DNA of 64,000 bases from Burkholderiales bacterium. GTDB taxonomy: Bacteria > Pseudomonadota > Gammaproteobacteria > Burkholderiales > Burkholderiaceae_C. Both the position numbers and the translations under genes were made by a program. Below the pieces are notes generated by a model. The model ran no database searches, was not told the origin of the DNA, and saw only the letters and a program-made list of their open reading frames with translations. Positions 16,019 through 25,919 of the stretch are shown piece after piece (the first letter of the stretch is position 1; each line of letters opens with the position of its first letter). The DNA is taken from assembly GCA_003963115.1 (NCBI GenBank), contig RXJQ01000033.1, positions 1 to 64,000 of the forward strand, read 5' to 3'.

Positions 16019-16954
16019 TCAGTTTTCGATCAGGGTGCGCACATGGGCCGCCACACTGCGGGCCAGCGCGCTCAGGTTGTAGCCGCCTTCCAGGCAGGAC
16101 ACGATGCGTCCTTTCGAATATTGGCGCGCCACATCCATGATTTTCGCCGTGATCCAGGCGTAATCGGCCTCGACCAGGCCCAGGCCGCCGAGGTCGTCCT
16201 CGCGATGGGCGTCGAAACCCGCCGAGATGAAGATCATCTCCGGCTTGAAATCCTCCAGGCGATAGAGCCAGTAGCTCTCGACCACATCGCGGATGACCTT
16301 GCCGTCGGCACGGGCCGGCACGGGCACGTTGACCATGTTGCCGGCATGCGCCTCGGCACCGCTGTACGGGTAGAAGGGATGCTGGAAGAAGCTGACCATG
16401 AGCACGCGGTCGTCGCCGGCCAGGATGTCTTCTGTGCCATTGCCATGGTGCACGTCGAAATCCACCACCGCCACGCGCTTGAGCCCTCGCACATCGAGCG
16501 CATGGCGGGCAGCCACAGCCACGTTGTTGAAGAAGCAAAAACCCATGGTCTGGTTGTGGGTGGCATGGTGGCCGGGCGGGCGAACGGCGCAGAAGGCGTT
16601 GTCCAGCTGGCCATCGATCACGGCATCGGTCGCGGCAATGGCCGCACCAGCCGCCCGCCAGGTCGCCGCCCGCGTGGCCGGACAGGCCCAGGTGTCCGGA
16701 TCAAGCGCACGGGTTTCGCCCGTGGTTTCCAGGTGCTGGAGGAAGTCATCGAGCGTCAACACATAGTTGAGATCGTGTGCCAGCGCCAGGTCGGTGTTGC
16801 TGGCCAGCGGCACGTCGGGCGACAGCATCAGCACGTCCAGGCCGACCGCGCGCAGGTGGTCTTCAATGGCCTTGATGCGCTGCGGACACTCGGGGTGACC
16901 GGCCCCCATATCGTGAGCCAGACAATCGGAGTGTGAAAAATAGCCGGTAGCCAT
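16019..16954 (-). CDS. Histone deacetylase-like amidohydrolase (AcuC/class II HDAC family)
   Basis: This 311-aa zinc-dependent deacetylase family member has RPPGHHA (His129-His130), the zinc ligands in VVDFDVHHGNGT (Asp167/His169 region), SAGFDAHRED (Asp248) and EGGYNL near the C-terminus. Bacterial relatives act on acetylated polyamines, acetoin-pathway proteins or lysines; the substrate here is unknown. It is the first gene of a probable four-gene unit with the MscS channel, psd and pssA, and is divergent from the MoxR operon with 49 bp between. Confidence 0.9.
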   Translation of the reverse strand: MATGYFSHSDCLAHDMGAGHPECPQRIKAIEDHLRAVGLDVLMLSPDVPLASNTDLALAHDLNYVLTLDDFLQHLETTGETRALDPDTWACPATRAATWRAAGAAIAATDAVIDGQLDNAFCAVRPPGHHATHNQTMGFCFFNNVAVAARHALDVRGLKRVAVVDFDVHHGNGTEDILAGDDRVLMVSFFQHPFYPYSGAEAHAGNMVNVPVPARADGKVIRDVVESYWLYRLEDFKPEMIFISAGFDAHREDDLGGLGLVEADYAWITAKIMDVARQYSKGRIVSCLEGGYNLSALARSVAAHVRTLIEN

Positions 16955-17003
16955 GGGTCAGCTTTGGTCCGCAGGGGGGGCGGGTTTGAGGTAATGTCGC
17001 GTC

Positions 17004-17984
17004 ATGCTGCGAAACGACCCGATTCATGTCATGCCCACTGGCACTGCCACGTCTGCCGCCATGTCCGTCAAGGGCTCGCACATCACTCAGCTCATTGATC
17101 AGGTTAGCACGATCATCGTGGGCAAGCGCGAGCAGGTCACCCTCAGCGTGATCTGCCTGCTGGCATCTGGCCATTTGTTGATCGAAGACGTGCCTGGTGT
17201 GGGTAAAACCACCCTCTCGCACGCCCTCTCGCGCAGCCTGGGCCTGAGCTTTTCGCGCATCCAGTTCACCTCCGACCTGCTGCCGTCCGACTTGATCGGC
17301 GTGAGCGTGTACGAGCGCCAGAAAGAGGCTTTCGTCTTCCACCCCGGCCCCGTGTTTGCGCAGGTGCTGCTGGCCGACGAAATCAACCGCGCCGGCCCCC
17401 GCACCCAAAGCGCCTTGCTGGAAGCCATGGAAGAGCGCCAGGTGTCGGTGGAAGGCGAGACGCGCCCTCTGCCCTCGCCTTTCTTCGTGATCGCCACGCA
17501 AAACCCCTCCGAGCAGTTGGGCACCCACCCCCTGCCCGAATCACAGCTGGACCGCTTTGCGATGAGGCTGTCGCTGGGCTATCCGGATCCGACGGCCGAA
17601 CGCTCGCTCTTGACCGGCGTGGACCGCCGCAGCGCCATGATCAGCCTGCAGCCGGTGATGACGCCAGGGCAATGGCAGCAATGGCAAACACGCGTGGACG
17701 AGATCCACGTGGCGGACAGTCTGATCGACTATTTGCAGGCCCTCATCACCGCCACGCGCGATGGGCGTTGGTTCGCGCTGGGCCTGAGCCCGCGCGCGGG
17801 GCTCTCGCTGCTGAAGCTGGCGCGTGCCCGGGCCCTGGTGCTGGGCCGCCAGCATGTATCGCCAGAAGACATCCAGGCGCTGTGGATTCCCGCTGTGGCG
17901 CACCGCTTGATGCCGCTGCCGCAGTCCGGACGCAGCGCCGCCGCGCAAGCACGTGCCCTCCTGGAGGCCACGTCCGTTCCATGA
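17004..17984 (+). CDS. MoxR-family AAA+ ATPase
   Basis: At 326 aa it has Walker A PGVGKTT (about residues 64-70), Walker B VLLADEIN, the MoxR signature NRAGPRTQSALLEAMEE and sensor ATQNPSEQLGTHPLPESQLDRF. MoxR ATPases are chaperone-like and usually pair with von Willebrand/DUF58 proteins. Here the partner is the overlapping DUF58 gene. The start at 17004 gives a short nonconserved tail; ATG 17031 is an alternative. It heads a four-gene envelope operon (MoxR, DUF58, transglutaminase, MltB). Confidence 0.93.
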   Translation: MLRNDPIHVMPTGTATSAAMSVKGSHITQLIDQVSTIIVGKREQVTLSVICLLASGHLLIEDVPGVGKTTLSHALSRSLGLSFSRIQFTSDLLPSDLIGVSVYERQKEAFVFHPGPVFAQVLLADEINRAGPRTQSALLEAMEERQVSVEGETRPLPSPFFVIATQNPSEQLGTHPLPESQLDRFAMRLSLGYPDPTAERSLLTGVDRRSAMISLQPVMTPGQWQQWQTRVDEIHVADSLIDYLQALITATRDGRWFALGLSPRAGLSLLKLARARALVLGRQHVSPEDIQALWIPAVAHRLMPLPQSGRSAAAQARALLEATSVP

Positions 17985-19063
17985 TGATGCGCGCGTGGTT
18001 GTCGCCGATGGCGGCGATACAGCAGCGCTGGTCTGCCTGGTGGGCAGCCAGACTGCCTCGGCGCGATCAGCTCACGCTCAACCAGCGCAATCTCTACATC
18101 CTGCCAACCAAAGCGGGCTGGAGCTTCGCGGTGGTCTTTCTGGTGCTGCTGCTGGCGTCCATCAATGAACAGATCAACCTGGGTTATGCCCTGAGCTTCT
18201 TGCTGGGCGGCGCCTCCATGGCCGCGCTTTATCAGACGCATGGCAACCTGCATGGCGTGAACCTGCGCCTGCTGTCGCTGCGCAGTGTGCATGCCGGCCA
18301 GGTGCTGCGCATCGGCATCACGCTGAGCAACAAGCACAAGCAGCTGGGCCGTTTTGGCTTGCAGATCACGGCAGGGCCTAAGGCACCGGAAGGCACGACC
18401 GAGGGCCCTGGCACGCCGCAGCATGTGGAGCTCGACCCGGGCAGCGACTGCACGGTGGAAGTGGATGTGGCCACCCATCAGCGAGGCTGGCTGACCCTGC
18501 CGCGCATCACCATCGACACGCGCTTCCCGTTGGGCCTGTTTCGTGCCTGGGCCTACTGGCTCCCGCAGACCGAAGTGCTGATCTGGCCGGCCTTGGAAGC
18601 CAATGCACCTGCCTTGCCATATGAGCACCGTGTCGTGGCCGCGGAACACGCCAGCCGGACCACCTCGGTGAGCTCAGAAATGCCTGAAGGCTTGCGTGAC
18701 TACCGCCGGGGCGACCCGCTGCGCTGGATCGCCTGGAAGAAGTCCAGTCAGGCGCTGGCCTCGGGCACAGGCCTGGTCAGCCGCGAACCGGCTCAAGGGC
18801 ACAGCCCCGATCTGTGGCTGGACTTCGAGCACAGCCCGGGCATGAGCAGCCTGGATGCGGAAACGCGCCTGTCAAGGCTGGCCAGCTGGCTGATCCAGGC
18901 CGAGCTACAAGCTTCAGCACAAGGCCCCATCTATGGCTTGCGGTTGCCTGGCGCCTCGGTGGCCTGCAGCGCCGGCCCTCATCATCTGCGCCATTGCCTG
19001 GACACGCTCGCCACCTGGTCTGCGCCTGGCTCGGCCTCCCAACACCACTCGGCACTGGCATGA
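17981..19063 (+). CDS. DUF58 domain-containing membrane protein
   Basis: The start ATG 17981 overlaps the moxR stop (ATGA), with CTGGAGG upstream, giving 360 aa. Two adjacent membrane helices (about residues 45-90: WSFAVVFLVLLLASI and YALSFLLGGASMAALY) precede a cytoplasmic region with the DUF58 signature LRDYRRGDPLRWIAWKKSSQ. DUF58 proteins are the usual partners of MoxR ATPases, and the third member here is a transglutaminase-like protein. Function is inferred from this conserved trio, which acts in cell-envelope maintenance; the reaction is unknown. Confidence 0.9.
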   Translation: MMMRAWLSPMAAIQQRWSAWWAARLPRRDQLTLNQRNLYILPTKAGWSFAVVFLVLLLASINEQINLGYALSFLLGGASMAALYQTHGNLHGVNLRLLSLRSVHAGQVLRIGITLSNKHKQLGRFGLQITAGPKAPEGTTEGPGTPQHVELDPGSDCTVEVDVATHQRGWLTLPRITIDTRFPLGLFRAWAYWLPQTEVLIWPALEANAPALPYEHRVVAAEHASRTTSVSSEMPEGLRDYRRGDPLRWIAWKKSSQALASGTGLVSREPAQGHSPDLWLDFEHSPGMSSLDAETRLSRLASWLIQAELQASAQGPIYGLRLPGASVACSAGPHHLRHCLDTLATWSAPGSASQHHSALA

Positions 19064-21171
19064 TGAAACGGCTCAACGCCCTGTCCATCAGCCGGGAAGG
19101 CCGAGACAATCTGTTTCTGCTGGCCGTGCTCACGCTCAGCATCCTGCCGCACCTGCCCAGGCTGCCGCTGTGGTCGTCCCTGAGCACCGTCCTGGCCATC
19201 ATCGTGAGGGCCCGGCTGGCCTGGCGTGACGCGCCCCTGCCACCACGCTGGATCCTGCTGGTCTGCCTGGCCATCGGCATGGGCATGACGGTGTGGACCT
19301 TCCATACCTTGTTCGGCCGTGAAGCCGGCATCACGCTGGTCTGCCTGCTGGCGGGCTTGAAGACGATGGAGTTGCGCGCACGGCGAGATGCCTTCGTCGT
19401 CACGTCTCTCGGCTTTTTCCTGATCCTCACGCAGTTCCTGTACTCGCAAAGCCTGGCCATTGCCGTGCTGATGGTGTTCGTGCTGATGGGCATGCTGACC
19501 TCGCTCGTGCTGGCACAAAGACCACTGGGCCGCCCCAGCATCTGGTCGGCCGCCAAGATCGCCTGGCGCAGCGTGCTCATGGGCATCCCGGTGATGTTGG
19601 CGCTCTACATCCTGTTCCCGCGCCTGGGGCCTTTGTGGAGCGTGCCGGCTGATGCGGGCCCCAGAACAGGCCTGTCTGACCGGATCAAGCTGGGCCATGT
19701 GGCTGAGCTGGCACAAGACGATTCCGTGGCCATGCGCGTCAAATTCATCGATGTGCCACCCATCAACAGCAAGCTGTATTTCCGCGGCCCGGTGCTGGAT
19801 TTCTTCGATGGGCGCAACTGGATGGTCCGTCCACAAGCCCCCGGCGCGTTGAGCGCGGACGAGATCTACCAGCCCCGCCCCATCGGTCCCGTCACCCGCT
19901 ACCAGGTCACCCTGGAGCCCAGCAAGGTGGCGACCGTGCCCTTGCTGGACGGCACACTGCTGGCCACGCCCACCGCGCCGCAAACCGAGCCTCAGCTAGA
20001 AAGAGACGGTCTAAGCTGGACCACGCCGCAACCTCTGATCGACCGAGTTCAAATCGACGCCCAGGCCTGGCTGAAGGTCGAGCACGGCCCCAAGCTGGGC
20101 GTGCCTCTGCTGCAAGCCTGGCTGCAACTGCCCATGGGCTTCAACCCGCGCACCATTGCGTGGGCCATGGACCTGCGCAACCGGCCGGACATGACCAATG
20201 CCGACCCACGGGCCTTGTCGGACGCCGTGCTGCAATACATCCGCCAGGGCGATTACCACTACACCATGGCTCCCGGCGTGGACCCGCCCGACGAGCAGGG
20301 CAATCCGCCTCGGCATCTGATCGACCGCTTCTGGCTGGATAACCGAGCAGGCTTTTGCGAACACTATGCGACCGCCTACGTCGTGATCATGCGGGCCATG
20401 GGGATTCCCAGCCGCGTGATCACGGGCTTTCTGGGCGCCGAGATCAACCCGGTGGATGGCCTTTTCGTGGTGCGCAACAGCGACGCGCATGCCTGGGCCG
20501 AGTTTTGGCAGCCCGGCGAAGGCTGGGTGCGCGTGGACCCGACCGGTGCCGTAGCGCCTGAGCGGATTGAGCGCCCCAGACAGGCTTTTGCGCGCCGTGA
20601 AGGCCTGCCGGGTGCGCTCTCCAGCATCGACCCGGCCACGTGGTGGCGCGTGCGAGACTATATGGACGCCACCAACCACCGCTGGAACCTTTGGGTGCTC
20701 CAGTATTCGCGCCATCGCCAGATGCAGTTGCTCAAGGACTGGGGCATGAAGTCGCCGGACTGGATGGACCTGGTCAGGCTGTGCGGCATTGTGATCGTGT
20801 GCACCAGCCTGCTGGGCGTGGCCTGGCTCTGGTGGACGCGACCTCGCCAGCCCCGCACGCCCTGGCGGCGTCCGCTGATGCGCGTTCACCGGGCCTTGCA
20901 GGCGGCGGGCCTGCCTGCACCCGGCAACAGCCCGGCACCCGCACCTGCCCTGTCCTGGGCCACTCTGCTCGATAGCACGCCGGTGCCCGACAAGCTGCGC
21001 CCCTTGCAGCAGGCCCTGATCACCTCGTTGCAAAGACTGGACGCTCTGCGCTATGCGCCTCAAGAAAGCCATGTGCGCAAGGCACGCCAGGAACGATCCG
21101 CCTTGATTCAGACAATTCAGCAACAGGCCCAGCAGTGGCGCGCGATCAAACGCCGGGATCGGGCAAACTAG
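19060..21171 (+). CDS. TgpA-like membrane transglutaminase (DUF3488 plus transglutaminase core)
   Basis: The start ATG 19060 overlaps the DUF58 stop (ATGA); 703 aa. About six N-terminal helices (DUF3488) are followed by a periplasmic transglutaminase-like core with the full triad: Cys433 in AGFCEHYATAYV, His477 in NSDAHAWAEFW and Asp493 in VRVDPTG. A further helix (about residues 570-590) and a cytoplasmic tail follow. It resembles Pseudomonas aeruginosa TgpA, an essential periplasmic transglutaminase. Operon position after MoxR-DUF58 matches that arrangement. The substrate is unknown, but a cell-wall or periplasmic protein is likely given mltB next door. Confidence 0.92.
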   Translation: MMKRLNALSISREGRDNLFLLAVLTLSILPHLPRLPLWSSLSTVLAIIVRARLAWRDAPLPPRWILLVCLAIGMGMTVWTFHTLFGREAGITLVCLLAGLKTMELRARRDAFVVTSLGFFLILTQFLYSQSLAIAVLMVFVLMGMLTSLVLAQRPLGRPSIWSAAKIAWRSVLMGIPVMLALYILFPRLGPLWSVPADAGPRTGLSDRIKLGHVAELAQDDSVAMRVKFIDVPPINSKLYFRGPVLDFFDGRNWMVRPQAPGALSADEIYQPRPIGPVTRYQVTLEPSKVATVPLLDGTLLATPTAPQTEPQLERDGLSWTTPQPLIDRVQIDAQAWLKVEHGPKLGVPLLQAWLQLPMGFNPRTIAWAMDLRNRPDMTNADPRALSDAVLQYIRQGDYHYTMAPGVDPPDEQGNPPRHLIDRFWLDNRAGFCEHYATAYVVIMRAMGIPSRVITGFLGAEINPVDGLFVVRNSDAHAWAEFWQPGEGWVRVDPTGAVAPERIERPRQAFARREGLPGALSSIDPATWWRVRDYMDATNHRWNLWVLQYSRHRQMQLLKDWGMKSPDWMDLVRLCGIVIVCTSLLGVAWLWWTRPRQPRTPWRRPLMRVHRALQAAGLPAPGNSPAPAPALSWATLLDSTPVPDKLRPLQQALITSLQRLDALRYAPQESHVRKARQERSALIQTIQQQAQQWRAIKRRDRAN

Positions 21172-21175
21172 GCAT

Positions 21176-22429
21176 ATGCCTTCGGTAACCCCAGTGCTCC
21201 AACGTCATTGGCCGTCTTCCTGGCCTGCCCGGCCCCTTCTGCTTTTGTCGATGGCCGTGGCCTGCGCGGCACTGACGGCCTGTGGAACCAGCAAGCCTGC
21301 GCTGCCCGCGCCCGGCACACTGCCGTCGCTGAGCCTGTCTGCATCGGTCCAGCCATCGCAGGAGGAAGCGCCTGATGAGCGCTTGTCAGGCGCTGTGCAG
21401 ACTCAGGCCGTGCCCGACAAACAGGCTCTTGCCATCCAGCCACTGGCGGGCAACCCCAACCCGGACGGCTATGCCGCCCGCGAAGACGCCCAGCAGTTGG
21501 CGGCCGAACTCGCCCGATCTCTGGAGCTCGACCCGCAATGGGTCTGGAATGCCATCGCCAAGGCTCGTTACAAGGAAAGCGCCGCCAAGCTCATGATGCC
21601 CGCAGGGCCTGGCACAGCCAAGAACTGGGGCGTCTACCGCAGCCGCTTCGTCGAGCCCATCCGCATCCGCGCAGGTGTCAACTTCTGGCGCCGTTACGAG
21701 GCCGACCTCAAGCGCGCCGAAAGCATCTACGGCGTGCCGGCCAGCATCATTGCCGGCGTGCTGGGTGTGGAAACCATCTATGGCCGCCAGACAGGCAATT
21801 TCCGCGTGCTGGATGTGCTGACCACCCTGACCCTGGACTTCCCCAAGGGCCGCAGCGACCGCAGCGCCTTCTTCAAAACGGAGCTGGGTGAATTCCTGAA
21901 GTTCTGCCAGGAGCAGCAACTGGAACCCGATACGGTTTTGGGCTCCTATGCCGGGGCGATCGGCCTGCCACAGTTCATGCCCAGCTCGATCAGGCGCTAT
22001 GCCGTCGACTTCGATGGCGACGGCCATATTGACCTGCTGCGCAGCCCGGTCGATGCGATTGGCAGCGTGGCCCACTATCTGGCCGAGCAAGGCTGGCAAC
22101 CCGATTGGCCCACCTATTTCGATATCAAGCCACCGCAGGATGAGCAGGCCCTGGCCAAACTGCTGGCGCCCGATATCGTGCCCAGTTTCTCTGCGACCGA
22201 CATGCAGGAGATGGGGGCCTCACTGTCGCCTACTGGACAAAATCACCCGGGTCAGTTGGCATTGGTGCTGCTCCAAAACGGCAACGATGCCCCCACGCTG
22301 ATCGCCGGCACCTCCAATTTCTACGCGATCACCCGCTACAACCAATCCAGCTATTACGCGCTGGCCGTAATTCAGCTCGGTGAAGTCGTATCCCGCGAAG
22401 CCGCGCGTCAAAACACGCAAACCCCTTGA
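21176..22429 (+). CDS. mltB: Lytic murein transglycosylase B, lipoprotein
   Basis: At 417 aa it has a lipoprotein signal ending LTACG (lipidated Cys about residue 36). The MltB catalytic core contains the Glu in AGVLGVETIYGRQTG (Glu199) and the typical GAIGLPQFMPSS and DFDGDGHIDL strings. The enzyme cleaves the MurNAc-GlcNAc bond to give 1,6-anhydro ends, acting at the outer membrane. It starts 4 bp after the transglutaminase gene, so it is the last member of the MoxR operon. About 286 bp without genes separates it from the H-NS gene. Confidence 0.94.
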   Translation: MPSVTPVLQRHWPSSWPARPLLLLSMAVACAALTACGTSKPALPAPGTLPSLSLSASVQPSQEEAPDERLSGAVQTQAVPDKQALAIQPLAGNPNPDGYAAREDAQQLAAELARSLELDPQWVWNAIAKARYKESAAKLMMPAGPGTAKNWGVYRSRFVEPIRIRAGVNFWRRYEADLKRAESIYGVPASIIAGVLGVETIYGRQTGNFRVLDVLTTLTLDFPKGRSDRSAFFKTELGEFLKFCQEQQLEPDTVLGSYAGAIGLPQFMPSSIRRYAVDFDGDGHIDLLRSPVDAIGSVAHYLAEQGWQPDWPTYFDIKPPQDEQALAKLLAPDIVPSFSATDMQEMGASLSPTGQNHPGQLALVLLQNGNDAPTLIAGTSNFYAITRYNQSSYYALAVIQLGEVVSREAARQNTQTP

Positions 22430-22558
22430 ATCTGGAAAATGGGCGATTGAAACGGGTGCCTGATGCCACCCGCGTGTCGATTGGCGCCCGCCACATGACC
22501 TTTTACGACGATATACAGTGCATTCGGACAAGGTTTTCTCACTTGCACCATATTCAGA

Positions 22559-22588
22559 TTGCAATCGAATTTATTTTGTGTTTAGAAT
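22559..22588 (+). promoter_or_regulatory. Sigma-70 promoter of the H-NS-like gene
   Basis: TTGCAA (22559-22564), an 18-bp spacer and TAGAAT (22583-22588), in an AT-rich stretch unlike its surroundings. It predicts a 5' UTR of about 120 nt before ATG 22716. AT-rich DNA here could also be a target for H-NS autoregulation (inference). Confidence 0.65.
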
Positions 22589-22715
22589 CTGCTCCACGCT
22601 GACGACAGCTTTCGGAGAAACATCGAAATCGCGCGTTGGCTGACAGCCCAAAACGGCACTATCCAATAAGTATTCCTCGCCCTTGACACTCGGGCCGCCA
22701 CAAAGGACACACCTC

Positions 22716-23054
22716 ATGAGCAACTACCAAGAGCTTCTCGCACAAAAGGCCGCTCTCGAAAAGCAGGCTGCAGATCTGGAAAAACAACTGCATGATGCAC
22801 GTCGCACAGAGCGTGCTGGCGTGATCGCTCAAATCAAGTCGCTGCTGGCCGAACATGGCCTGACTGTGGCCGACCTGGGCCTCAAGCCCGGCAAGGCAGC
22901 ATCCTCGGGTGGCAGCGCATCGGCTGGTCGCAAGGTGGCGCCCAAGTACCGCAATGCCCAGACCGGCGAGACCTGGACGGGCCGTGGCCTGCAACCCAAG
23001 TGGGTTCAGGCCGCCATTGCTTCGGGCAAGAAACTGGAAGATTTCGCGATCTGA
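22716..23054 (+). CDS. H-NS family nucleoid-associated protein
   Basis: The start ATG 22716 is preceded by AAAGGA; 112 aa, the usual size for the short Burkholderiales H-NS type. The N-terminal half is a coiled coil (QELLAQKAALEKQAADLEKQ) for oligomerisation. The C-terminus carries the DNA-binding core YRNAQTGETWTGRGLQPKW, matching the TGExWSGRGRxPxW motif that inserts into the AT-rich minor groove. It is monocistronic with its own promoter and a strong terminator, as expected for an abundant xenogeneic silencer. Confidence 0.93.
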   Translation: MSNYQELLAQKAALEKQAADLEKQLHDARRTERAGVIAQIKSLLAEHGLTVADLGLKPGKAASSGGSASAGRKVAPKYRNAQTGETWTGRGLQPKWVQAAIASGKKLEDFAI

Positions 23055-23073
23055 AGAATTTCGGATTGAAACA

Positions 23074-23103
23074 AAAAAAGCCGGTTTTGCAACCGGCTTT
23101 TTT
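23074..23103. terminator. Bidirectional intrinsic terminator after the H-NS-like gene
   Basis: AAAAAAGCCGGTT / AACCGGCTTTTTT, a perfect 13-bp stem with loop TTGC. It ends the H-NS transcript and also the convergent M16 protease transcript, 6 bp from that stop codon. Confidence 0.95.
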
Positions 23104-23108
23104 GATGC

Positions 23109-25919
23109 TCAAGGCTTGGCAGGTTTGAAATCACCTGCAAGACCCAATACAAACTGTTCGGGCTTGAGATACTTCTTCAGGGCCTGATTGACCTCGTCAA
23201 GCGTCAAGGATTCAAGGCGCCCATCCACCTGCGCAGCCAAGGCAAATGTGCGATCCAGGTAGAGATTGCTCACCCAACCGGCGGCCAATCGGGCATCTTG
23301 CGCCCGGCTCAGCCTGCGGAAATTGAGCAAACCGCGCTTGCCTGATTCAAACTCGGCTTGCGTGAAGCCTTGCGTCAAAGCCCGGTTGACTTCTTCCTTG
23401 AATGCCGCTTCGACCTTGTCCCGATTCTGAGGCGCAAAGATGGCCGAGGCCGTCCATTCAGAATGCTGCTCGATGGGGTTCCAGTTCACGGAGCTGTAGA
23501 CGCTGTAGGACAAACCTTCTTTCTCGCGGATGCGATTCCATAAGCGCGAATCACCGCCTGCCCCCAATAAATGATTGGCCAGCATGAATGCGGCGTAATC
23601 CGGGTCACGGTCACTCAAAGGCAAAGGCAGCACCACCGACATCGCCGCATTCTGTTTATCAGGCGTGTCCAATATCAGCCGGGCCGCAGGCAGTTTGATC
23701 AGCGGATCGGGCACATGGGCAAATGCCTGCTCATTGCGCCAATCTCCAAAACCCGTTTGCAATGCCTGCTTGACGGCGTTGGCATCGAGATCGCCGACCG
23801 CCGCGAACTGCGCATGCCCCGCAGCGAAGAAGGTGCTGTGGAAGGCTTTGACACGGTCGATTTGCAGCGACTTCCAATCGGCCTCGGTTTCGGCAAAGGT
23901 TCGGGCATAACGGACGTCGCCCTTCGGGTAAGGATTGCCGTGGCGCGACAGCGCCTCACTGAGCACGGCCTCGGGCTCTTTGCTCTGCTCCTCCAGCGAG
24001 GCCAGGGCCTGATGGCGCACTTCTTCCAGGGCATCGGCTGGCAGGGCCGGGTGGCGCAACACGTCCGACACCAGCGCGATCAACGCAGGCAGGTACTCAC
24101 GCTTCGTGGCCATGTTCACCGTCAACTGGCCCGGCGCCGACGCGAAGTTCACTTCGGCCTGCATGGCATCGAGCTTGTCCTGCAATTGCTGGCGGCTCAG
24201 GCTGGTGGTGCCCTTGTCCAGCAAGGCAGCCAGGGCACCGGGCACCTCGCCCCAGTTGGCCAGCGACTTTTCATCGCCATAGCGCAAGGACAGCGTGGCC
24301 TTCACGGCCTGCCCCCGCGTGGACTTGGGCAGCAGGGCCACCTTCATGCCGGAAGGCAGCACCGAGCGCTGCGTGCGGGCATCGATGTTCGCGGGGCTGG
24401 CGTCGAAGGCTTCGGCCTTGGCCTGCGCGGCCTGGGCCTTGAAGTTCTTGAACATGTCCGCCACGTTCACGCGCTCGAGCTTGGGCGAGCGCTCGGGTGC
24501 TGGCGTGGGCACGTACTGACCCAGTGTGCGGTTGGACGCCACGAACACCTGCTGTGCCACACGCTGGACATCCGCCAGCGTTGCGGCCTTGACCCGGTCG
24601 CGCGTCAAGAAGAACAGACGCCAATCCCCTTGCGCCACGGACTCAGACAGGGCCACACCGACGCGCTGTGGATCAGAGAAACCCATGTCCCAGCCTTTCA
24701 GCCACTTGGCCTTGGCACGGTCCAGCTCCTCCTGGCTGATGGGCGTCTGCTTGAGCGAGGCCTCGATCACATCCAACAGGGCCTTGCTCGACACCGCCGG
24801 ATCCTGCTGCGGCGACAGCTGTGCCCCCAGCAGGATGAAGCCGGGGTCGGACAAGCCTTCAGAGAAAGCGAACACGCCGGCGGCCAGTTGCTTTTCGGTC
24901 AAGGCCTTGTGCAGGCGGCCCGAGGGCGTGTCACCCAGGATCAGGGAGAGCAGCTCCACGTCGGCATAGTCAGGGTGCGCGCCCGGCACCACGTGGTAGC
25001 CGGCATACAGCAGCGGCACGCCACCCACACGGCGCAAAGTCACGGCCCGCTCGCCATCTTGAACCGGGTCCAGCGTGTAGAGCTCGGGCAATGTGCGCGT
25101 GGGTTTGGGGATGACACCAAAGGCCTGCTGGACCCAGGGCAGCACCTTGGCTGGGTCGAACTTGCCCGAGACGATCAGCGTGGCGTTGTCAGGCTGGTAG
25201 TAGCGACGGTAGAAAGCCTGCAGGTGGCCGATGTCCACGCCTTCGACGTCGGCGCGCGCCCCGATGGTGGACTTGCCGTAGTTGTGCCATTGATACATGG
25301 CCGCCACGGTCTTTTCCATGAGGATGCGCCCAGCGTCGTTCTCACCCATTTCCATCTCGTTGCGGACCACGGTCATCTCGCTGTCGAGGTCCTTGCGGGC
25401 GATGAAGCTGTGCACCATGGCATCGGCCTGCCAATTGAGGTACCAGCGCAGGTTGTCATCGTTGGCGGCAAAGCTGGCGAAGTAGTTGGTGCGGTCGTAC
25501 CAGGTGCTGCCGTTGGCGTTGAAGCCGCGCTTGTTGAATTCAGACCAGACCTGTGGGTACCTGGGCGAACCCTTGAACATCAGGTGTTCGAGCAGGTGGG
25601 CCATGCCGGTTTCGCCGTAGTTCTCGAAGCGCGAGCCCACGCGGTAGGTCACGTTGACGGTGGTCGTCGGCTTGGAGTCATCGGGGATCAGCAGCACCTG
25701 CAGGCCATTGGCCAGACGGTATTCGGTGATGCCTTCAACCGAGGTGACGAGTTTGGGCGCAGCAGCTGACACCGCTCCTGGCACAGACTTGGCCACTGCC
25801 TCAGCAGCATGGACATGCCCGGGTGCACACAGCGTCGAGGCGACCAGCAAGGTCAAGGCACTCAGAACCAGGTGCGGTGACTGACGATGAAAACGAGAAA
25901 CACGCTTGGATGAATTCAT
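23109..25919 (-). CDS. Double-domain M16 (insulinase/pitrilysin-type) zinc protease, exported
   Basis: At 936 aa it has two tandem M16 halves in one chain, as in PqqL-like proteins. A signal peptide is present (LVLSALTLLVASTLCAPGHVHA). The inverted zinc motif HxxEH is intact in MAHLLEHLMFKGSPRYP, and the downstream Glu ligand region is MTVVRNEMEMGENDAGR. The second half lacks HxxEH, as expected for the noncatalytic partner. M16 proteases form a clamshell that degrades small unfolded peptides, here in the periplasm. It is divergent from the HlyD/ABC exporter cluster with a 194-bp gap. Confidence 0.92.
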   Translation of the reverse strand: MNSSKRVSRFHRQSPHLVLSALTLLVASTLCAPGHVHAAEAVAKSVPGAVSAAAPKLVTSVEGITEYRLANGLQVLLIPDDSKPTTTVNVTYRVGSRFENYGETGMAHLLEHLMFKGSPRYPQVWSEFNKRGFNANGSTWYDRTNYFASFAANDDNLRWYLNWQADAMVHSFIARKDLDSEMTVVRNEMEMGENDAGRILMEKTVAAMYQWHNYGKSTIGARADVEGVDIGHLQAFYRRYYQPDNATLIVSGKFDPAKVLPWVQQAFGVIPKPTRTLPELYTLDPVQDGERAVTLRRVGGVPLLYAGYHVVPGAHPDYADVELLSLILGDTPSGRLHKALTEKQLAAGVFAFSEGLSDPGFILLGAQLSPQQDPAVSSKALLDVIEASLKQTPISQEELDRAKAKWLKGWDMGFSDPQRVGVALSESVAQGDWRLFFLTRDRVKAATLADVQRVAQQVFVASNRTLGQYVPTPAPERSPKLERVNVADMFKNFKAQAAQAKAEAFDASPANIDARTQRSVLPSGMKVALLPKSTRGQAVKATLSLRYGDEKSLANWGEVPGALAALLDKGTTSLSRQQLQDKLDAMQAEVNFASAPGQLTVNMATKREYLPALIALVSDVLRHPALPADALEEVRHQALASLEEQSKEPEAVLSEALSRHGNPYPKGDVRYARTFAETEADWKSLQIDRVKAFHSTFFAAGHAQFAAVGDLDANAVKQALQTGFGDWRNEQAFAHVPDPLIKLPAARLILDTPDKQNAAMSVVLPLPLSDRDPDYAAFMLANHLLGAGGDSRLWNRIREKEGLSYSVYSSVNWNPIEQHSEWTASAIFAPQNRDKVEAAFKEEVNRALTQGFTQAEFESGKRGLLNFRRLSRAQDARLAAGWVSNLYLDRTFALAAQVDGRLESLTLDEVNQALKKYLKPEQFVLGLAGDFKPAKP

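Noticed and set aside
16955-17003. Poly-G run before the moxR gene as a phase-variation tract
   Set aside because: The run at 16974-16980 is short and outside any coding frame, and the neighbouring genes are housekeeping types.
18814-19059. Longer N-terminal extension of the transglutaminase gene
   Set aside because: It would overlap the DUF58 gene by about 250 bp; the ATGA overlap at 19060 gives the normal start of the first membrane helix.
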